A DNA stretch of 64,000 nucleotides from JBDIVL01 sp039794405 (GCA_039794405.1 JBDIVL010000013.1:25728-89727), one strand, 5' to 3'; shown: positions 54,900-63,350, counted from the first letter of the stretch. Notes: generated from the sequence alone by a model not told the origin. Made by a program: numbers and translations.

Positions 54900-55020
54900 G
54901 TGTTGGTTCAATCGTCCACGATTGAACCGAAACGTTTGGGCATGTTATTGATACCTGGCACTAATCCAAGTCTATGTATTAATTCGAAACACATGGTTCG
55001 GTCTACACAATTGAACCCAA
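54900..55020. repeat. Two-hairpin GGTTCAATC element (family A), copy 2
   Basis: Left hairpin TTGGTTCAATC..GATTGAACC, right hairpin GGTTCGGTC..AATTGAACCC, with inner CGAAACGTT, TACCTGGCAC and ACACATGG segments. It aligns base for base with copies at 60634 and the reversed copy at 61181. Confidence 0.75.
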
Positions 55021-55075
55021 TATCACTAAATGTTCAAAATTGTAGAGGAATTTTTTGTTCCCTCAGCAAGGGTAG

Positions 55076-55100
55076 CACTGACAAACTCTGTTTGTCAGTG
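55076..55100. repeat. CACTGACAAAC hairpin (family B)
   Basis: CACTGACAAAC pairs exactly with GTTTGTCAGTG around TCT. Preceded by GGTAG. Identical stem at 61128-61152. Confidence 0.8.
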
Positions 55101-55135
55101 TGTTAATTCCTTATCCCTGGATGTAGTGTAACAAG

Positions 55136-55159
55136 CACGGACAAACCAGTTTGTCCGTG
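55136..55159. repeat. CACGGACAAAC hairpin (family B)
   Basis: CACGGACAAAC pairs exactly with GTTTGTCCGTG around CA and is followed by CCACCC, which complements the GGTAG/GGTGG before the partner hairpin. Identical stem at 61314-61337. Confidence 0.8.
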
Positions 55160-55274
55160 CCACCCTCAAAACCGTATACATGCCATGAAAAGTTAGTGAC
55201 ATTGGGCAAGATACTTATGCTACCATGGGAATATACATAGACACAACACTCTTTTCCTTAACTTAACGGCATTG

Positions 55275-55344
55275 CAATTGAACCAACCCGAAGTCAATCA
55301 AAACGCCGAAACGTGTGGTTCAATCTACAAGATTGAACCAACCC
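55275..55344. repeat. Partial family A element
   Basis: Only the right half is present: GTCAATCAAAACG, CGAAACGTGTGG and the hairpin GGTTCAATC..GATTGAACCAACCC. Confidence 0.65.
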
Positions 55345-55609
55345 AGGAGCTTTTGTCCAATTGCTGATAGCATATAATCTCTTTCATTGGTTTGAGGCTT
55401 CGCCTCACGAGTATTACCTTAGATAGTCCGATATATGGCAATTCGGCTTAGGGGGATTTACCAGAAAATATACGTTCGATAAAGGGAAATATCCTTGTAG
55501 GAAAGAAACCTTTTTAGTAATATCAAGATATTTGATAGTAAAGAATTTCCAATAGAGGGGTACGTTTCTGCTTGCCCTGACTGCATTATCATAAAAATCA
55601 AAATAGAAC

Positions 55610-57469
55610 TTGAAATTACATCCATTTTTATCATTTAAAAGTAAATTACTGGTATTTTCACTGTGCATTTCCCTCATACCTATCGTGACAATCACTACGA
55701 TATACTATTTCAGCTCAAGAAGTACTTTAAAAAATCAGATTTTTGATAAATTAAGGGCAATTGCAGAATCAGAAAGACTGGATGTTAAATACACCATGGA
55801 GAGGAAAAAGGTACACACGATAGATTTCAGCACGGACTGGTTTATAAGGGATAGATTTGAGAGGATTATCCGGAGGAAATTCCCATCGAAAATACAGGTG
55901 ACCCGTTTAAATCGCTATCTTGCAAGGTATAAACTGTCGCTTCATTACAATCTCATAGCAATAGTCCTTGTAGATAAGCATGGAAGAATCATTTCGTCTA
56001 CCAATGAAAAATTGATCGGGATGGATGTATCAGATCAAGATATGTTTAAAGAAGGAATAAAGAAGGGTTTTGGTGAAACATATACGGGACAACCACGTTA
56101 TATCTCTAGCCTTAACATGAATTGTATATCAGTGTCTGCACCTCTTATTTCGAAAGACAATTCTCAAGTAACCGGCGTTATTATTAACGTCTATAACCTT
56201 GAGGCTTTGAATGAGGTTACTACCGACCGTATCGGAATGGAAAAGACAGGTGAGGTATATCTGGTCAACAGGGATAAAATCATGCTTACTGAATCAAGAT
56301 TTACAAACGACGCGCCCTTTCGGCAGGTGGTTGACACAGAACCTGTCCGAAAAATTATTAAAGATGGCAAGGAGATGTTTGATGTTTATCGGGACTACAG
56401 GGGAGAATCTGTTGTTGGTATTTCGAAGGATATCCCTGAATATGGCTGGATTCTCCTGGCAGAAATGGACAAGAGCGAGGCCTTTATACCATTAAAGATA
56501 TTGGGTATTACCTCATTAATCCTGGGAATAGTTGGTACTGCTGTCGTTGTTAATTTCGGAATGGCCTTTGTTATTTCAATATCGAGGCCTGTTAATGATT
56601 TAACAAATGCAACGAAGGAACTTGCAAGTGGTCATTTAGGATGTAGAGTACCGGTACAACGATATGATGAATTAGGTATCCTGGCGAATAACTTTAATAC
56701 GATGGCTGGGGAACTTGCCAAAACAATTACTATGCATAAACAAGCAGAAGAGGAATTAATACGGTATTCTCAAGAATTAAAGAGAAGCAATGAGGAATTG
56801 CAGCATTTTGCCTATGTTGCATCGCATGATTTACAGGAACCACTCCGGATGATCTCCAGCTATCTCCAGTTAATCGAAAGGCGGTATAAGGGAAGGCTTG
56901 ATACCGACGTGGATGAGTTTATCACGTATGCCGTAGATGGGGCCAGTCGTCTTCAAACGATGATCAATGCCCTGTTGGAATACTCGCGTGTAGATACCCG
57001 CGGCAAACCTTTCGAACCTGTAGATTGTGAGGCCATTCTTGAACGTGCCTTAATGAATCTCGAAGTGGCAATCAGGGAGAGTCAGGCCACCATAACCCAT
57101 ACTTCTTTGCCAACCGTCATGGCAGATAGTTCACAGATCCTCCAGGTTTTTCAAAACCTCATAAGCAATGCCATCAAGTTCCATGGTAGTGAACCTCCGC
57201 GTATTCATATATCAGTCAGGCGGGAGGAAAACGAATGGGTCTTTTCTGTGCATGATAACGGTATTGGTATCGAGCCTGAATACTCGAAACAGCTTTTCAA
57301 TATCTTTAAACGCCTGCACGGCAGAGAGTATCCGGGAGTTGGTTTGGGGCTATCGATTTGTAAGAAGATTATAAACCGGCATGGTGGCCGGATCTGGCTG
57401 GGGTCGGAGTCGGGAAATGGTTCCGTATTTTATTTTACCATTCCAGTTCAGATAAAGGAAAAAACGTAG
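55610..57469 (+). CDS. Membrane sensor histidine kinase with dCache and HAMP domains
   Basis: The protein is 619 residues from a TTG at 55610; the frame has a stop six bases earlier and no ribosome binding site is evident. TM1 (about 12-34), a dCache ligand-binding region outside (about 35-295), TM2 (about 296-322), HAMP (about 323-376), HisKA with the phospho-acceptor H406 in ASHDLQEPLR and HATPase (NLISNAIKFHG, DNGIGI, GVGLGLSI). The kinase type is that of phytochrome-like and SypF-like proteins, which often signal to single-domain regulators like the one at 57814. Ligand unknown. Confidence 0.9.
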   Translation: MKLHPFLSFKSKLLVFSLCISLIPIVTITTIYYFSSRSTLKNQIFDKLRAIAESERLDVKYTMERKKVHTIDFSTDWFIRDRFERIIRRKFPSKIQVTRLNRYLARYKLSLHYNLIAIVLVDKHGRIISSTNEKLIGMDVSDQDMFKEGIKKGFGETYTGQPRYISSLNMNCISVSAPLISKDNSQVTGVIINVYNLEALNEVTTDRIGMEKTGEVYLVNRDKIMLTESRFTNDAPFRQVVDTEPVRKIIKDGKEMFDVYRDYRGESVVGISKDIPEYGWILLAEMDKSEAFIPLKILGITSLILGIVGTAVVVNFGMAFVISISRPVNDLTNATKELASGHLGCRVPVQRYDELGILANNFNTMAGELAKTITMHKQAEEELIRYSQELKRSNEELQHFAYVASHDLQEPLRMISSYLQLIERRYKGRLDTDVDEFITYAVDGASRLQTMINALLEYSRVDTRGKPFEPVDCEAILERALMNLEVAIRESQATITHTSLPTVMADSSQILQVFQNLISNAIKFHGSEPPRIHISVRREENEWVFSVHDNGIGIEPEYSKQLFNIFKRLHGREYPGVGLGLSICKKIINRHGGRIWLGSESGNGSVFYFTIPVQIKEKT

Positions 57470-57523
57470 TAATTTGATAGTGCAGGAATTCGCATTTTCT
57501 GTATGTAGCTTTCAGGGTGACAC

Positions 57524-57557
57524 AGAGTAGAGACGTAAGATTTTGCGTCTCTACTCT
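57524..57557. repeat. GTAGAGACG hairpin (family C), copy 2
   Basis: AGAGTAGAGACG pairs with CGTCTCTACTCT around a loop that includes TAAGATTTTG. Compare 43354-43383. Confidence 0.8.
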
Positions 57558-57560
57558 ATG

Positions 57561-57606
57561 CCCTCGTGGTTGGTTCAACTGTTCACAATTGAACCAACCA
57601 CGAGGG
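57561..57606. repeat. Solo family A hairpin with 18-bp perfect stem
   Basis: CCCTCGTGGTTGGTTCAA pairs exactly with TTGAACCAACCACGAGGG around a 10-base loop. The inner part is family A; the outer part (CCCTCGTGG) is unique to this copy but still perfectly paired. Confidence 0.8.
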
Positions 57607-57617
57607 ATGAATATTAC

Positions 57618-57672
57618 AAGGTTTGAAGAAAGGAAAACAAACGACCGTGACCCAACAACCTGAGTAGTTACG
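57618..57672. repeat. Dispersed repeat family E, copy 2
   Basis: AAGGTTTGAAGAAAGGAAAA, then CGACCGTGA and CCTGAGTAGTTAC, as at 54686 and 63418. Confidence 0.7.
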
Positions 57673-57813
57673 ATAGGTTTACGAATAGTATAGAAAACTT
57701 GCAGAAATTTATCCTTGTGAAAACGGGAAATGGGGAAAAGAAATTTTTACAGAACTTATGAATGTTTATGCAGCAAGCCGAATAATATTATAAGGAGAAA
57801 GAAGAATAACGCT

Positions 57814-58263
57814 ATGAGCAATAAAGAAATAATTGCGCCTATAGAGATTTTGTTAGTTGAGGATAGTCCCGGAGATGTCCGTTTGACACAAGAGGCCCTT
57901 AAGGAATCTAAGTTGAAAAATAACTTACATGTAGTGAGTGATGGTGCAGAAGCAATGGCTTTTTTATATAGAAAGGGTAAATATGCAGGTATGCCCCAGC
58001 CAGATCTTATCTTGCTTGATCTGAACTTGCCAAAAAAGGACGGACGTGAAGTGCTTGCTGAAATAAAGGCTGATGAAAATCTGAGACTCATTCCTGTGGT
58101 GATTCTGACTGTTTCCAGATCGGAGGAAGACATTCTAAGATCTTATGGGCTCTATGCAAACTGTTACATCACCAAACCTATTGATTTTAACCAGTTCATC
58201 TCAGTGGTAAAGGCTATTGAATACTTCTGGTTTAGTATTGTGAAATTACCCCCGAAAGGGTAA
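57814..58263 (+). CDS. Single-domain response regulator (Rcp1-type)
   Basis: From the ATG at 57814 (AAGGAG about 17 bases upstream; GAAGAA nearer) the protein is 149 residues, all receiver domain. Acidic pocket E16/D17 (LLVEDSPGD), phosphorylated D69 (LILLDLNLP), T-type switch region (VVILTVSRS) and K121 (YITKPID) are all present. Having no output domain, it probably relays phosphate or acts by protein contact. A longer frame from 57730 is open but not conserved. Its partners are probably the flanking kinases. Confidence 0.93.
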   Translation: MSNKEIIAPIEILLVEDSPGDVRLTQEALKESKLKNNLHVVSDGAEAMAFLYRKGKYAGMPQPDLILLDLNLPKKDGREVLAEIKADENLRLIPVVILTVSRSEEDILRSYGLYANCYITKPIDFNQFISVVKAIEYFWFSIVKLPPKG

Positions 58264-58555
58264 TATAAATTTCGCAATTGCTTAGGTTTACGTATAGAAA
58301 ATTTAAACAGCTATGTAGTGAATAGTTGATAGAAAATGTTTGTCATCCACTATCTATTATTCACTGTTTACTAAATACTACTTTGGTACCAGTCAAATGT
58401 CTGACTTTAGATTTTATTATTGACACGCTTGTATACTTTTTCGTTGTCCATTTACAGACAAACGAATCATACGGTTGTGTCGAGCCTTAGATATTCTATG
58501 GCTGTCTCTCTCCATGGTTCGTATCCCGTTGGATACTATAAAAGGAGAAATAAGT
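58264..58555. other. Spacer with AGTGAATAG near-palindrome
   Basis: No gene. Bases 58310-58377 read GTAGTGAATAGTTGATAG then CCACTATCTATTATTCACTG, which are complementary words. GGTACCAGTCAAATG at 58385 resembles the centre of family A elements. Confidence 0.6.
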
Positions 58556-60478
58556 ATGAGACCGATTAAGATTCTTTTGATAGAAGATAACCCGGCTGAT
58601 GTCCGATTAATTGAAGAAATGCTGAAGGAGGTCGATTCTTCTCAGTTCGAACTGAGATGTGCGGACCGGATCTCCTCAGGGTTAGATTGTATTGCAAAGA
58701 ATAACATTGACTTGATATTACTCGATCTCGGATTGCCGGATAGCCAGGGGTTTTCTACACTTACCAGGGTTTTTTCCCAAGCAGAAAAAATTCCTATCAT
58801 GGTAATGACGGGTCTCGATGATGAGGAAATTGGTATTAAGGCAATTCAAGCGGGGGCACAGGATTACCTTATAAAAGGCCAATTGGAAAGCAAACTATTG
58901 GCACGTTCTATCCGCTATGCCATTGAACGCAAGGTAATGGAAGACGATCTCCGTAAGTTATCAAGCGCCGTTACGCAGAGTCCGGCTATCGTAATAATTA
59001 CCGATATCCATGGTAATATTGAGTACGTTAACCCCAAATTTAGCGAGGTAACCGGCTATACTCGGGAAGAGGTTCTTGGAAAGAACCCGAGAATTTTAAA
59101 GTCAGGCAAAACAACACCTGAAAAATATAAGCAGTTTTGGGATATGATTACATCGGGTAATGAATGGCGGGGGGAATTTATTAACAAGAAAAAGAACGGA
59201 GAATTGTATTGGGATTCTGCCTCGGTTTCACCCGTAAAAAATCCTGAAGGCATCGTTACCCATTTTGTTGCGGTTATGGAAGATATTACCGAGCGCAAAC
59301 GGATGGAGAAGGAACTAAGAACCCTCAACGAATCGCTGGAAGATGCCGTAATGAAGCGGACAGAATCACTGGTGATGGCAAACGAGGAGCTCCGTAGGAG
59401 CAGGAGCAAGTATAAAATGCTCCTTGATAGCCTGCCGCAAAGGATATATTATAAAGACAGAAATCTCGTATATGTATCCTGTAATGAGAATTTAGCGAAA
59501 GACTTTCATGTTAATCCGGATGAGATTGTAGGAAAAACAGATTACGATTTTTTTCCCAGGGAGATTGCTGAAGAATACCGTGCATGTGATAAAAGGGTTA
59601 TAGAATCAGGACAGACAGAAGATAATGAAGAAACGTATGTAAAAAATGGACACGACCTTATTGTACGCATAACAAGGACTCCTATAAGAACTGAAGAAGG
59701 GAACATTATCGGCGTTTTGGGTTCTTTTTTAGATGTTACCGAAAAGGCAATTCTGCAGAAGGAGGCTGAACGGTCAAGGCACCTGGCATCATTAGGTGAA
59801 CTGGCAGCGAGTGTGGGCCATGAGATCAACAACCCTATCAACGGTATCATTAACTGTGCCCAGATATTATTGAATAAAAGTGATGAGGAGAGTAAGGAGA
59901 AAGACATTGCCAGTCGGATTATTAAAGAGGGAGAACGTATTGTCAGCTTAACCAGTAAACTTCTCTCTTTTGCAAGACCAAAAGATAAAAAAGAGAAAAA
60001 AAGTATGGTTCGTGTTCATGAGATTGTGGAAGATACCCTTGTCCTTACAGAAATGCAACTCCGGAAAGACTGTATCAAAATAATCTTGAATATTCCTGAA
60101 AATCTTCCAAAGATTATGGCGCATCCACAGCAGATCCAGCAGGTCTTTTTAAATCTCATAAGCAATGCCCGCTACGCCTTAAATCAAAAATATCCACAGG
60201 CACATGAAGGTAAGTTCCTTAAGGTTTCCGGAGAAGAGATAACCATTGATCGTCGCTTATATGTAAGACTTACCTTTTACGATAACGGCACGGGTATGCC
60301 AGCGTGTTTAAAAGAAAAGATAATGGAACCGTTTTTTACGACAAAACCCAGAGGCGTTGGAACGGGATTAGGATTGACTATTAGCCATGACATCATCAAG
60401 GACCACGGTGGTAAACTCCTGATTGATAGTGTTGAGGGAGAGTTTACTCAAGTTACCGTTATGCTACCGGTAGCTTGA
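58556..60478 (+). CDS. REC-PAS-PAS hybrid histidine kinase
   Basis: The ATG at 58556 has AAAGGAG eight bases upstream, giving 640 residues; the open frame from 58475 lacks that. An N-terminal receiver (5-122, D57 in LILLDLGLP) is followed by PAS 1 (about 135-250, with a PAC end ITERKRM), a short coiled coil, PAS 2 (about 290-395), HisKA with H422 in ASVGHEINNP and HATPase (NLISNARYAL, DNGTGMP, GTGLGLTI). It has no membrane segment, so it senses internal signals and may receive phosphate from another kinase through its own receiver. It follows the Rcp1-type regulator. Confidence 0.93.
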   Translation: MRPIKILLIEDNPADVRLIEEMLKEVDSSQFELRCADRISSGLDCIAKNNIDLILLDLGLPDSQGFSTLTRVFSQAEKIPIMVMTGLDDEEIGIKAIQAGAQDYLIKGQLESKLLARSIRYAIERKVMEDDLRKLSSAVTQSPAIVIITDIHGNIEYVNPKFSEVTGYTREEVLGKNPRILKSGKTTPEKYKQFWDMITSGNEWRGEFINKKKNGELYWDSASVSPVKNPEGIVTHFVAVMEDITERKRMEKELRTLNESLEDAVMKRTESLVMANEELRRSRSKYKMLLDSLPQRIYYKDRNLVYVSCNENLAKDFHVNPDEIVGKTDYDFFPREIAEEYRACDKRVIESGQTEDNEETYVKNGHDLIVRITRTPIRTEEGNIIGVLGSFLDVTEKAILQKEAERSRHLASLGELAASVGHEINNPINGIINCAQILLNKSDEESKEKDIASRIIKEGERIVSLTSKLLSFARPKDKKEKKSMVRVHEIVEDTLVLTEMQLRKDCIKIILNIPENLPKIMAHPQQIQQVFLNLISNARYALNQKYPQAHEGKFLKVSGEEITIDRRLYVRLTFYDNGTGMPACLKEKIMEPFFTTKPRGVGTGLGLTISHDIIKDHGGKLLIDSVEGEFTQVTVMLPVA

Positions 60479-60522
60479 TTGTATAGGAATTTTCATTTTA
60501 TTTACGTGATTTTCAGGGTGGT

Positions 60523-60624
60523 ACGGGGCTGTCCAAAAAGTTATTTACGACGCCATATTTGTCGGAGCGTATTGCAATATGTTGGATGAAAAAATCGATT
60601 TTGTACCTTTTGGGACAACCCCGT
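60523..60624. mobile_element. MITE-like element, 102 bp, with about 21-bp inverted ends
   Basis: ACGGGGCTGTCCAAAAAG at the left matches the reverse complement of the right end (60604-60624) at 17-18 of 21 positions. Short, non-coding and palindrome-ended. Confidence 0.55.
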
Positions 60625-60633
60625 GTCCTCAGA

Positions 60634-60757
60634 ACTAGTTCAATTGTCCGCGATAAAACCGAAACGTTCTGGTTTGTTTCCCTATGTCTAGTACCGGTCA
60701 AAAACTGTGTATCAATTCCAAATGTATGGTTCAATCTCCAAGACTGAGCCAATCCTG
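60634..60757. repeat. Two-hairpin family A element, copy 3
   Basis: TTCAATTGTCCGCGAT..AAACC, CGAAACGTTCTGG, TACCGGTCAAAAACTGTG, ATGTATGGTTCAATC and GACTGAGCCAATCCT follow the same order as copy 2. Confidence 0.7.
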
Positions 60758-60829
60758 AGTTCGCCAAAGGCGATACGTTTAAAGATATGAAAACATGAAA
60801 CAACGAAAATTATCGAAAGGACAAAAATT

Positions 60830-61027
60830 GTGAAAGACCTTAAAAATAGACTCGATTTGTTGGAATTGGATATGAAAAAACTCGAAAGGAAGATTAAAGA
60901 AGAAGGTTCCTGTGGTTCTGTAGAAGAGTGGCATCATGTATTACAGAAGGCAAGAAAGATCGAAGAGCTTGCCATCGCACAACTGACAATTAAGAAATAC
61001 CTGGAAGAACAGGAAAAACCTGCGTAG
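60830..61027 (+). CDS. Small coiled-coil protein, GTG start
   Basis: The 65-residue protein starts at a GTG with AAAGGA eight bases upstream. It is almost wholly helical with heptad-like Leu spacing (LKNRLDLLELDMKKLERKI) and a CGSVEEW turn. No family is recognised. It could be an accessory protein for a neighbouring kinase, but that is a guess from position. Confidence 0.65.
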   Translation: MKDLKNRLDLLELDMKKLERKIKEEGSCGSVEEWHHVLQKARKIEELAIAQLTIKKYLEEQEKPA

Positions 61028-61127
61028 AATTTATCCCAAACTCCAACAGGCTATTTATAATCATTTGAGAATATAGAATTTATAAGTATAAAAATTTTCA
61101 TTTTATGTAAATCAGTTCCGGGGGTGG

Positions 61128-61152
61128 CACTGACAAACTCTGTTTGTCAGTG
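61128..61152. repeat. CACTGACAAAC hairpin (family B)
   Basis: Exact 11-bp stem around TCT, preceded by GGGGTGG, the same as 55076-55100. Confidence 0.85.
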
Positions 61153-61180
61153 TTTTCTATTCCATATCTATGTGCGTATT

Positions 61181-61310
61181 CAGAGTTGGTTCAATCTTGT
61201 AGATTGAACCACATGTTTAGGCATTGGCTTGTACGCTTTTGACTGGTACCAAGCATAGGAGATATGCCGAAACGTTCCGGTTCAATCGTGGACAATTAAA
61301 CCAACTCTGG
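61181..61310. repeat. Two-hairpin family A element, copy 4, reversed
   Basis: The 130-bp copy ends in CAGAGTTGG/CCAACTCTG, with hairpins GGTTCAATC..GATTGAACC and GGTTCAATC..GACAATTAAACC and inner TGACTGGTACCAAGC. It is the reverse complement of the order in copies 2 and 3. Confidence 0.8.
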
Positions 61311-61313
61311 GGA

Positions 61314-61337
61314 CACGGACAAACCAGTTTGTCCGTG
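61314..61337. repeat. CACGGACAAAC hairpin (family B)
   Basis: Exact 11-bp stem around CA, followed by CCACCC, the same as 55136-55159. Confidence 0.85.
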
Positions 61338-61518
61338 CCACCCGGTCTAGATGTTCCTAATGTTTCGGTGAGTCCGCTCACCGAAACAGATCAGTGAATT
61401 CCAGCACCGGAACGAGTCCAATGCCGTCGACAGGGAGTTTTCGGCGTAAGGTACGCCGAAACATCAAACATCAGAAAACGAAATACATCCCACCATTTCA
61501 TCTTTTCAGACAGTCTCT

Positions 61519-61562
61519 GAGGCCGAGGTTGAGGTTTTTTCCTTAACCTCAACCTCGGCCTC
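61519..61562 (-). terminator. 18-bp perfect stem downstream of the cupin operon
   Basis: GAGGCCGAGGTTGAGGTT pairs exactly with 61545-61562 around an eight-base loop. It starts 22 bases past the cupin stop on the minus strand, a natural transcript end, although no long T-run follows the stem. Confidence 0.6.
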
Positions 61563-61583
61563 AATCTTATACCCCACCCGGGT

Positions 61584-61928
61584 TTATTTCATCTCTGCTC
61601 TTAGTCCAAAATAGGTAACCACAAGCTCAGGGGAGGCAGGATTGATAATATCGTGAGACTCTCCAGGTTCAACCATAATACAAAAGCCCTTTTCAACCAG
61701 GTATTCCTTATCCTCAACCTGAATAATTCCTCTGCCATTTTCAATGAAGAAGATTTCATACATATCCTTATGAGTATGTATACCCGCTGCCTGACCGAGT
61801 TTAAAGAGTGCTTGAGAAAAGTTGGTTAAGTTTGGGACTTCGCCTTTCCTTAGCATCACCTTTTTCTTTATTTCAGGGTTATGGGAGACACCTTCTTCCG
61901 GTAATTGTGAAAGTGAAATGATCTTCAT
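61584..61928 (-). CDS. Cupin-domain protein
   Basis: The 114-residue single cupin has motif 1 with histidines and Glu (IHTHKDMYEIFFIENGRG) and motif 2 GESHDI. Such proteins bind a metal in a small beta barrel and act as isomerases, dioxygenases or sensors. It is the last gene of a three-gene operon (secreted domain protein, VOC protein, cupin) with a nine-base gap. Substrate unknown. Confidence 0.88.
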   Translation of the reverse strand: MKIISLSQLPEEGVSHNPEIKKKVMLRKGEVPNLTNFSQALFKLGQAAGIHTHKDMYEIFFIENGRGIIQVEDKEYLVEKGFCIMVEPGESHDIINPASPELVVTYFGLRAEMK

Positions 61929-61937
61929 GTTTCCATT

Positions 61938-62297
61938 TTAAACTGACCATACTTCAAGACGGTTCCCCTCCGGATCGAAGAGAAAGAATGATCTCCCTCC
62001 CCACGGATGGTTTGTAATCCTGCCTATGTTTACCCCTTTAGACAACAAATACTGCCACATCTCATCGGCCTGGTCTACCTGAAAGGCCAGCGTCAGGCCA
62101 GCCCCTTTTGAACTCTTGATAGTTGCCCGCTGCTCATTTGCAACACTTAAGCGGGCATGGTCGTTTATCTTAAACTCTACAAACCAGTCATTTTTAAATG
62201 TTATAGGAAAGTCCAGAACGTCTCGATAAAAGGTAACTGTCTCATGCCAGCGGTGACAGTACAGAATTGTATTAACAATGCGAATAGAATCCCTCAT
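61938..62297 (-). CDS. Glyoxalase / vicinal-oxygen-chelate family protein
   Basis: The 119-residue protein has the VOC layout: a first beta-alpha-beta-beta-beta unit with WHETVTFYRDVLDFPI and a second with ITNHPWGGRSFFLFDPEGNRLEVW, where His and Glu would be metal ligands. Family members act as glyoxalases, dioxygenases or resistance proteins. Its ATG overlaps the stop of the upstream gene by four bases. No neighbour identifies the substrate. Confidence 0.88.
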   Translation of the reverse strand: MRDSIRIVNTILYCHRWHETVTFYRDVLDFPITFKNDWFVEFKINDHARLSVANEQRATIKSSKGAGLTLAFQVDQADEMWQYLLSKGVNIGRITNHPWGGRSFFLFDPEGNRLEVWSV

Positions 62298-62983
62298 TTT
62301 GATTCTTGAATTACCAAATCATCGAATACTGTGTAAGAGTCTGACTTTGTCCAGAGTCCTACATTTCCACTGTCAAATGTATCGTCAGATACTTCAAATA
62401 CCTTTGTATTGTCAAAGAAACATTTAATCTTATCGGCATTGCAGATGACCTTTAGTAAATGCCATTCCTTTGGACTTACTTTTGTGTTTTTACCTCTAAT
62501 TTGTATTCTTTTTCCGTTAACCACCTTATATAATCTGACATTGTTTTCCAGTGCATTGGCCCTGAGTACATAGTAGTTACCGTTGTCTTTATACCTGAAT
62601 ACCAGTCCACCTGCCTGATCAGTCTTGCCACTTTCTGCCCTGAACCTTGCAAACACCATAAGGTCCTTGTAAGACAGACCGTCCAATATCAAAAGCGGGA
62701 AACGATAATCCGTATCATCGGGTTTTGTCTGCGCAACTACGTTATCTGGTGAAGTAGCCTTTTCAGTTTTCATAACAATCCATCGGCCTGATTCACCCTT
62801 CCCGGTTAAGGTGCTTTTAAACCCTGCAGGCAATTCATCAGTTTTGTCATTATCGAAATAATATTCCCTCCTTTCCCCGAGTATCTCGGAAGTAGTAATT
62901 TTCTGTCCCTGCTGGGCATAAGCGTAAGGGGAAATTGATGGACTCAATGAACAGACAATAAGCGTTATTAACAGTTTTTTCAT
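62294..62983 (-). CDS. Secreted concanavalin-like (DUF1080/LamG-type) domain protein
   Basis: The 229-residue protein has a signal peptide (about 1-23, cleavage after AYA). The mature part is a jelly-roll domain with words of the DUF1080-type family: GLVFRYKDNGNYYVLRAN, KVVNGKRIQI, WHLLKVICNADKIKCFFDN and GNVGLWTKSDSYTVFDDLVI. These domains bind or hydrolyse glycans. No catalytic residue can be named. First gene of the operon with the VOC and cupin genes. Confidence 0.82.
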   Translation of the reverse strand: MKKLLITLIVCSLSPSISPYAYAQQGQKITTSEILGERREYYFDNDKTDELPAGFKSTLTGKGESGRWIVMKTEKATSPDNVVAQTKPDDTDYRFPLLILDGLSYKDLMVFARFRAESGKTDQAGGLVFRYKDNGNYYVLRANALENNVRLYKVVNGKRIQIRGKNTKVSPKEWHLLKVICNADKIKCFFDNTKVFEVSDDTFDSGNVGLWTKSDSYTVFDDLVIQESK

Positions 62984-63150
62984 GAATATAGCCTCAATAA
63001 TAAAAAATAAATTAAGTTGTTATTGAAATGAATAAACGGTAATACCAAGCCACAGTACCTCTGCAGGAAAGGCATTATCAAGTAGAAAAGGTATGGAACA
63101 TAACTTCTTTCTGGTTATCACCTCCTATTATTCTTATTATAATAATGCTA

Positions 63151-63350
63151 AGAGACTGTCTAAAAATCAATTTTTAAGTATGGAATTTATCCACTTCGTG
63201 ATCCACTCTGCTGAGAATCTATCCGAAAACTCAACATGTCATTCCGGGTGACGAAGGAGCGAGGAATATTTCCGTACAGAAGTACAAAAGATTCCTCATT
63301 CCGCTTCGCTCCATTCGGAATGACAATTCTTGTCTTTTCAGACAATCTCT
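63151..63350. mobile_element. MITE-like element, 200 bp, with inner TGTCATTCC palindrome
   Basis: The ends AGAGACTGTCT and AGACAATCTCT are reverse complementary at 14 of 16 positions over 63151-63166 and 63335-63350. Inside, TGTCATTCCGG...AGCGAGGAAT (from 63237) pairs imperfectly with ATTCCTC..GGAATGACA (to 63325). A TTTTCAGACAGTCTCTGA at 61504-61521 looks like another end of the same family. Confidence 0.6.

Larger units (their letters stand above)
54596..55609. other. One-kilobase repeat-rich intergenic region
   Basis: No gene is supported. In order it holds a family E block (54686-54750), a TAAATGACTATTAACC / GGTTTAACCATTTAC near-palindrome (54820-54890), a family A element (54900-55020), two family B hairpins (55076-55100 and 55136-55159), a partial family A element (55275-55344) and a GAGGC inverted repeat (55386-55409). 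Confidence 0.75.
57470..57813. other. Spacer between kinase and response regulator holding three repeat types
   Basis: No gene. It contains the family C hairpin at 57524-57557, a family A-type hairpin at 57561-57606 and a family E block at 57618-57672, placed end to end. Confidence 0.7.
60479..60829. other. Spacer with MITE-like element and family A element
   Basis: No gene is supported; the 96-residue minus-strand frame crosses both repeats. Contents: MITE-like 60523-60624 and family A 60634-60757. Confidence 0.6.
61028..61583. other. Repeat-filled gap with nested elements
   Basis: No gene. In order: family B hairpin 61128-61152, family A element 61181-61310, family B hairpin 61314-61337 and a long stem at 61519-61562. 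The two family B hairpins surround the family A copy. Confidence 0.75.

Noticed and set aside
54820..58377. CRISPR array suggested by clustered repeats
   Set aside because: Repeats differ in type, spacing is irregular, several are palindromic elements and no cas gene is present.
60513..60803. 96-residue minus-strand frame
   Set aside because: It spans a MITE-like element and a family A element, so it is a chance frame in repeats.
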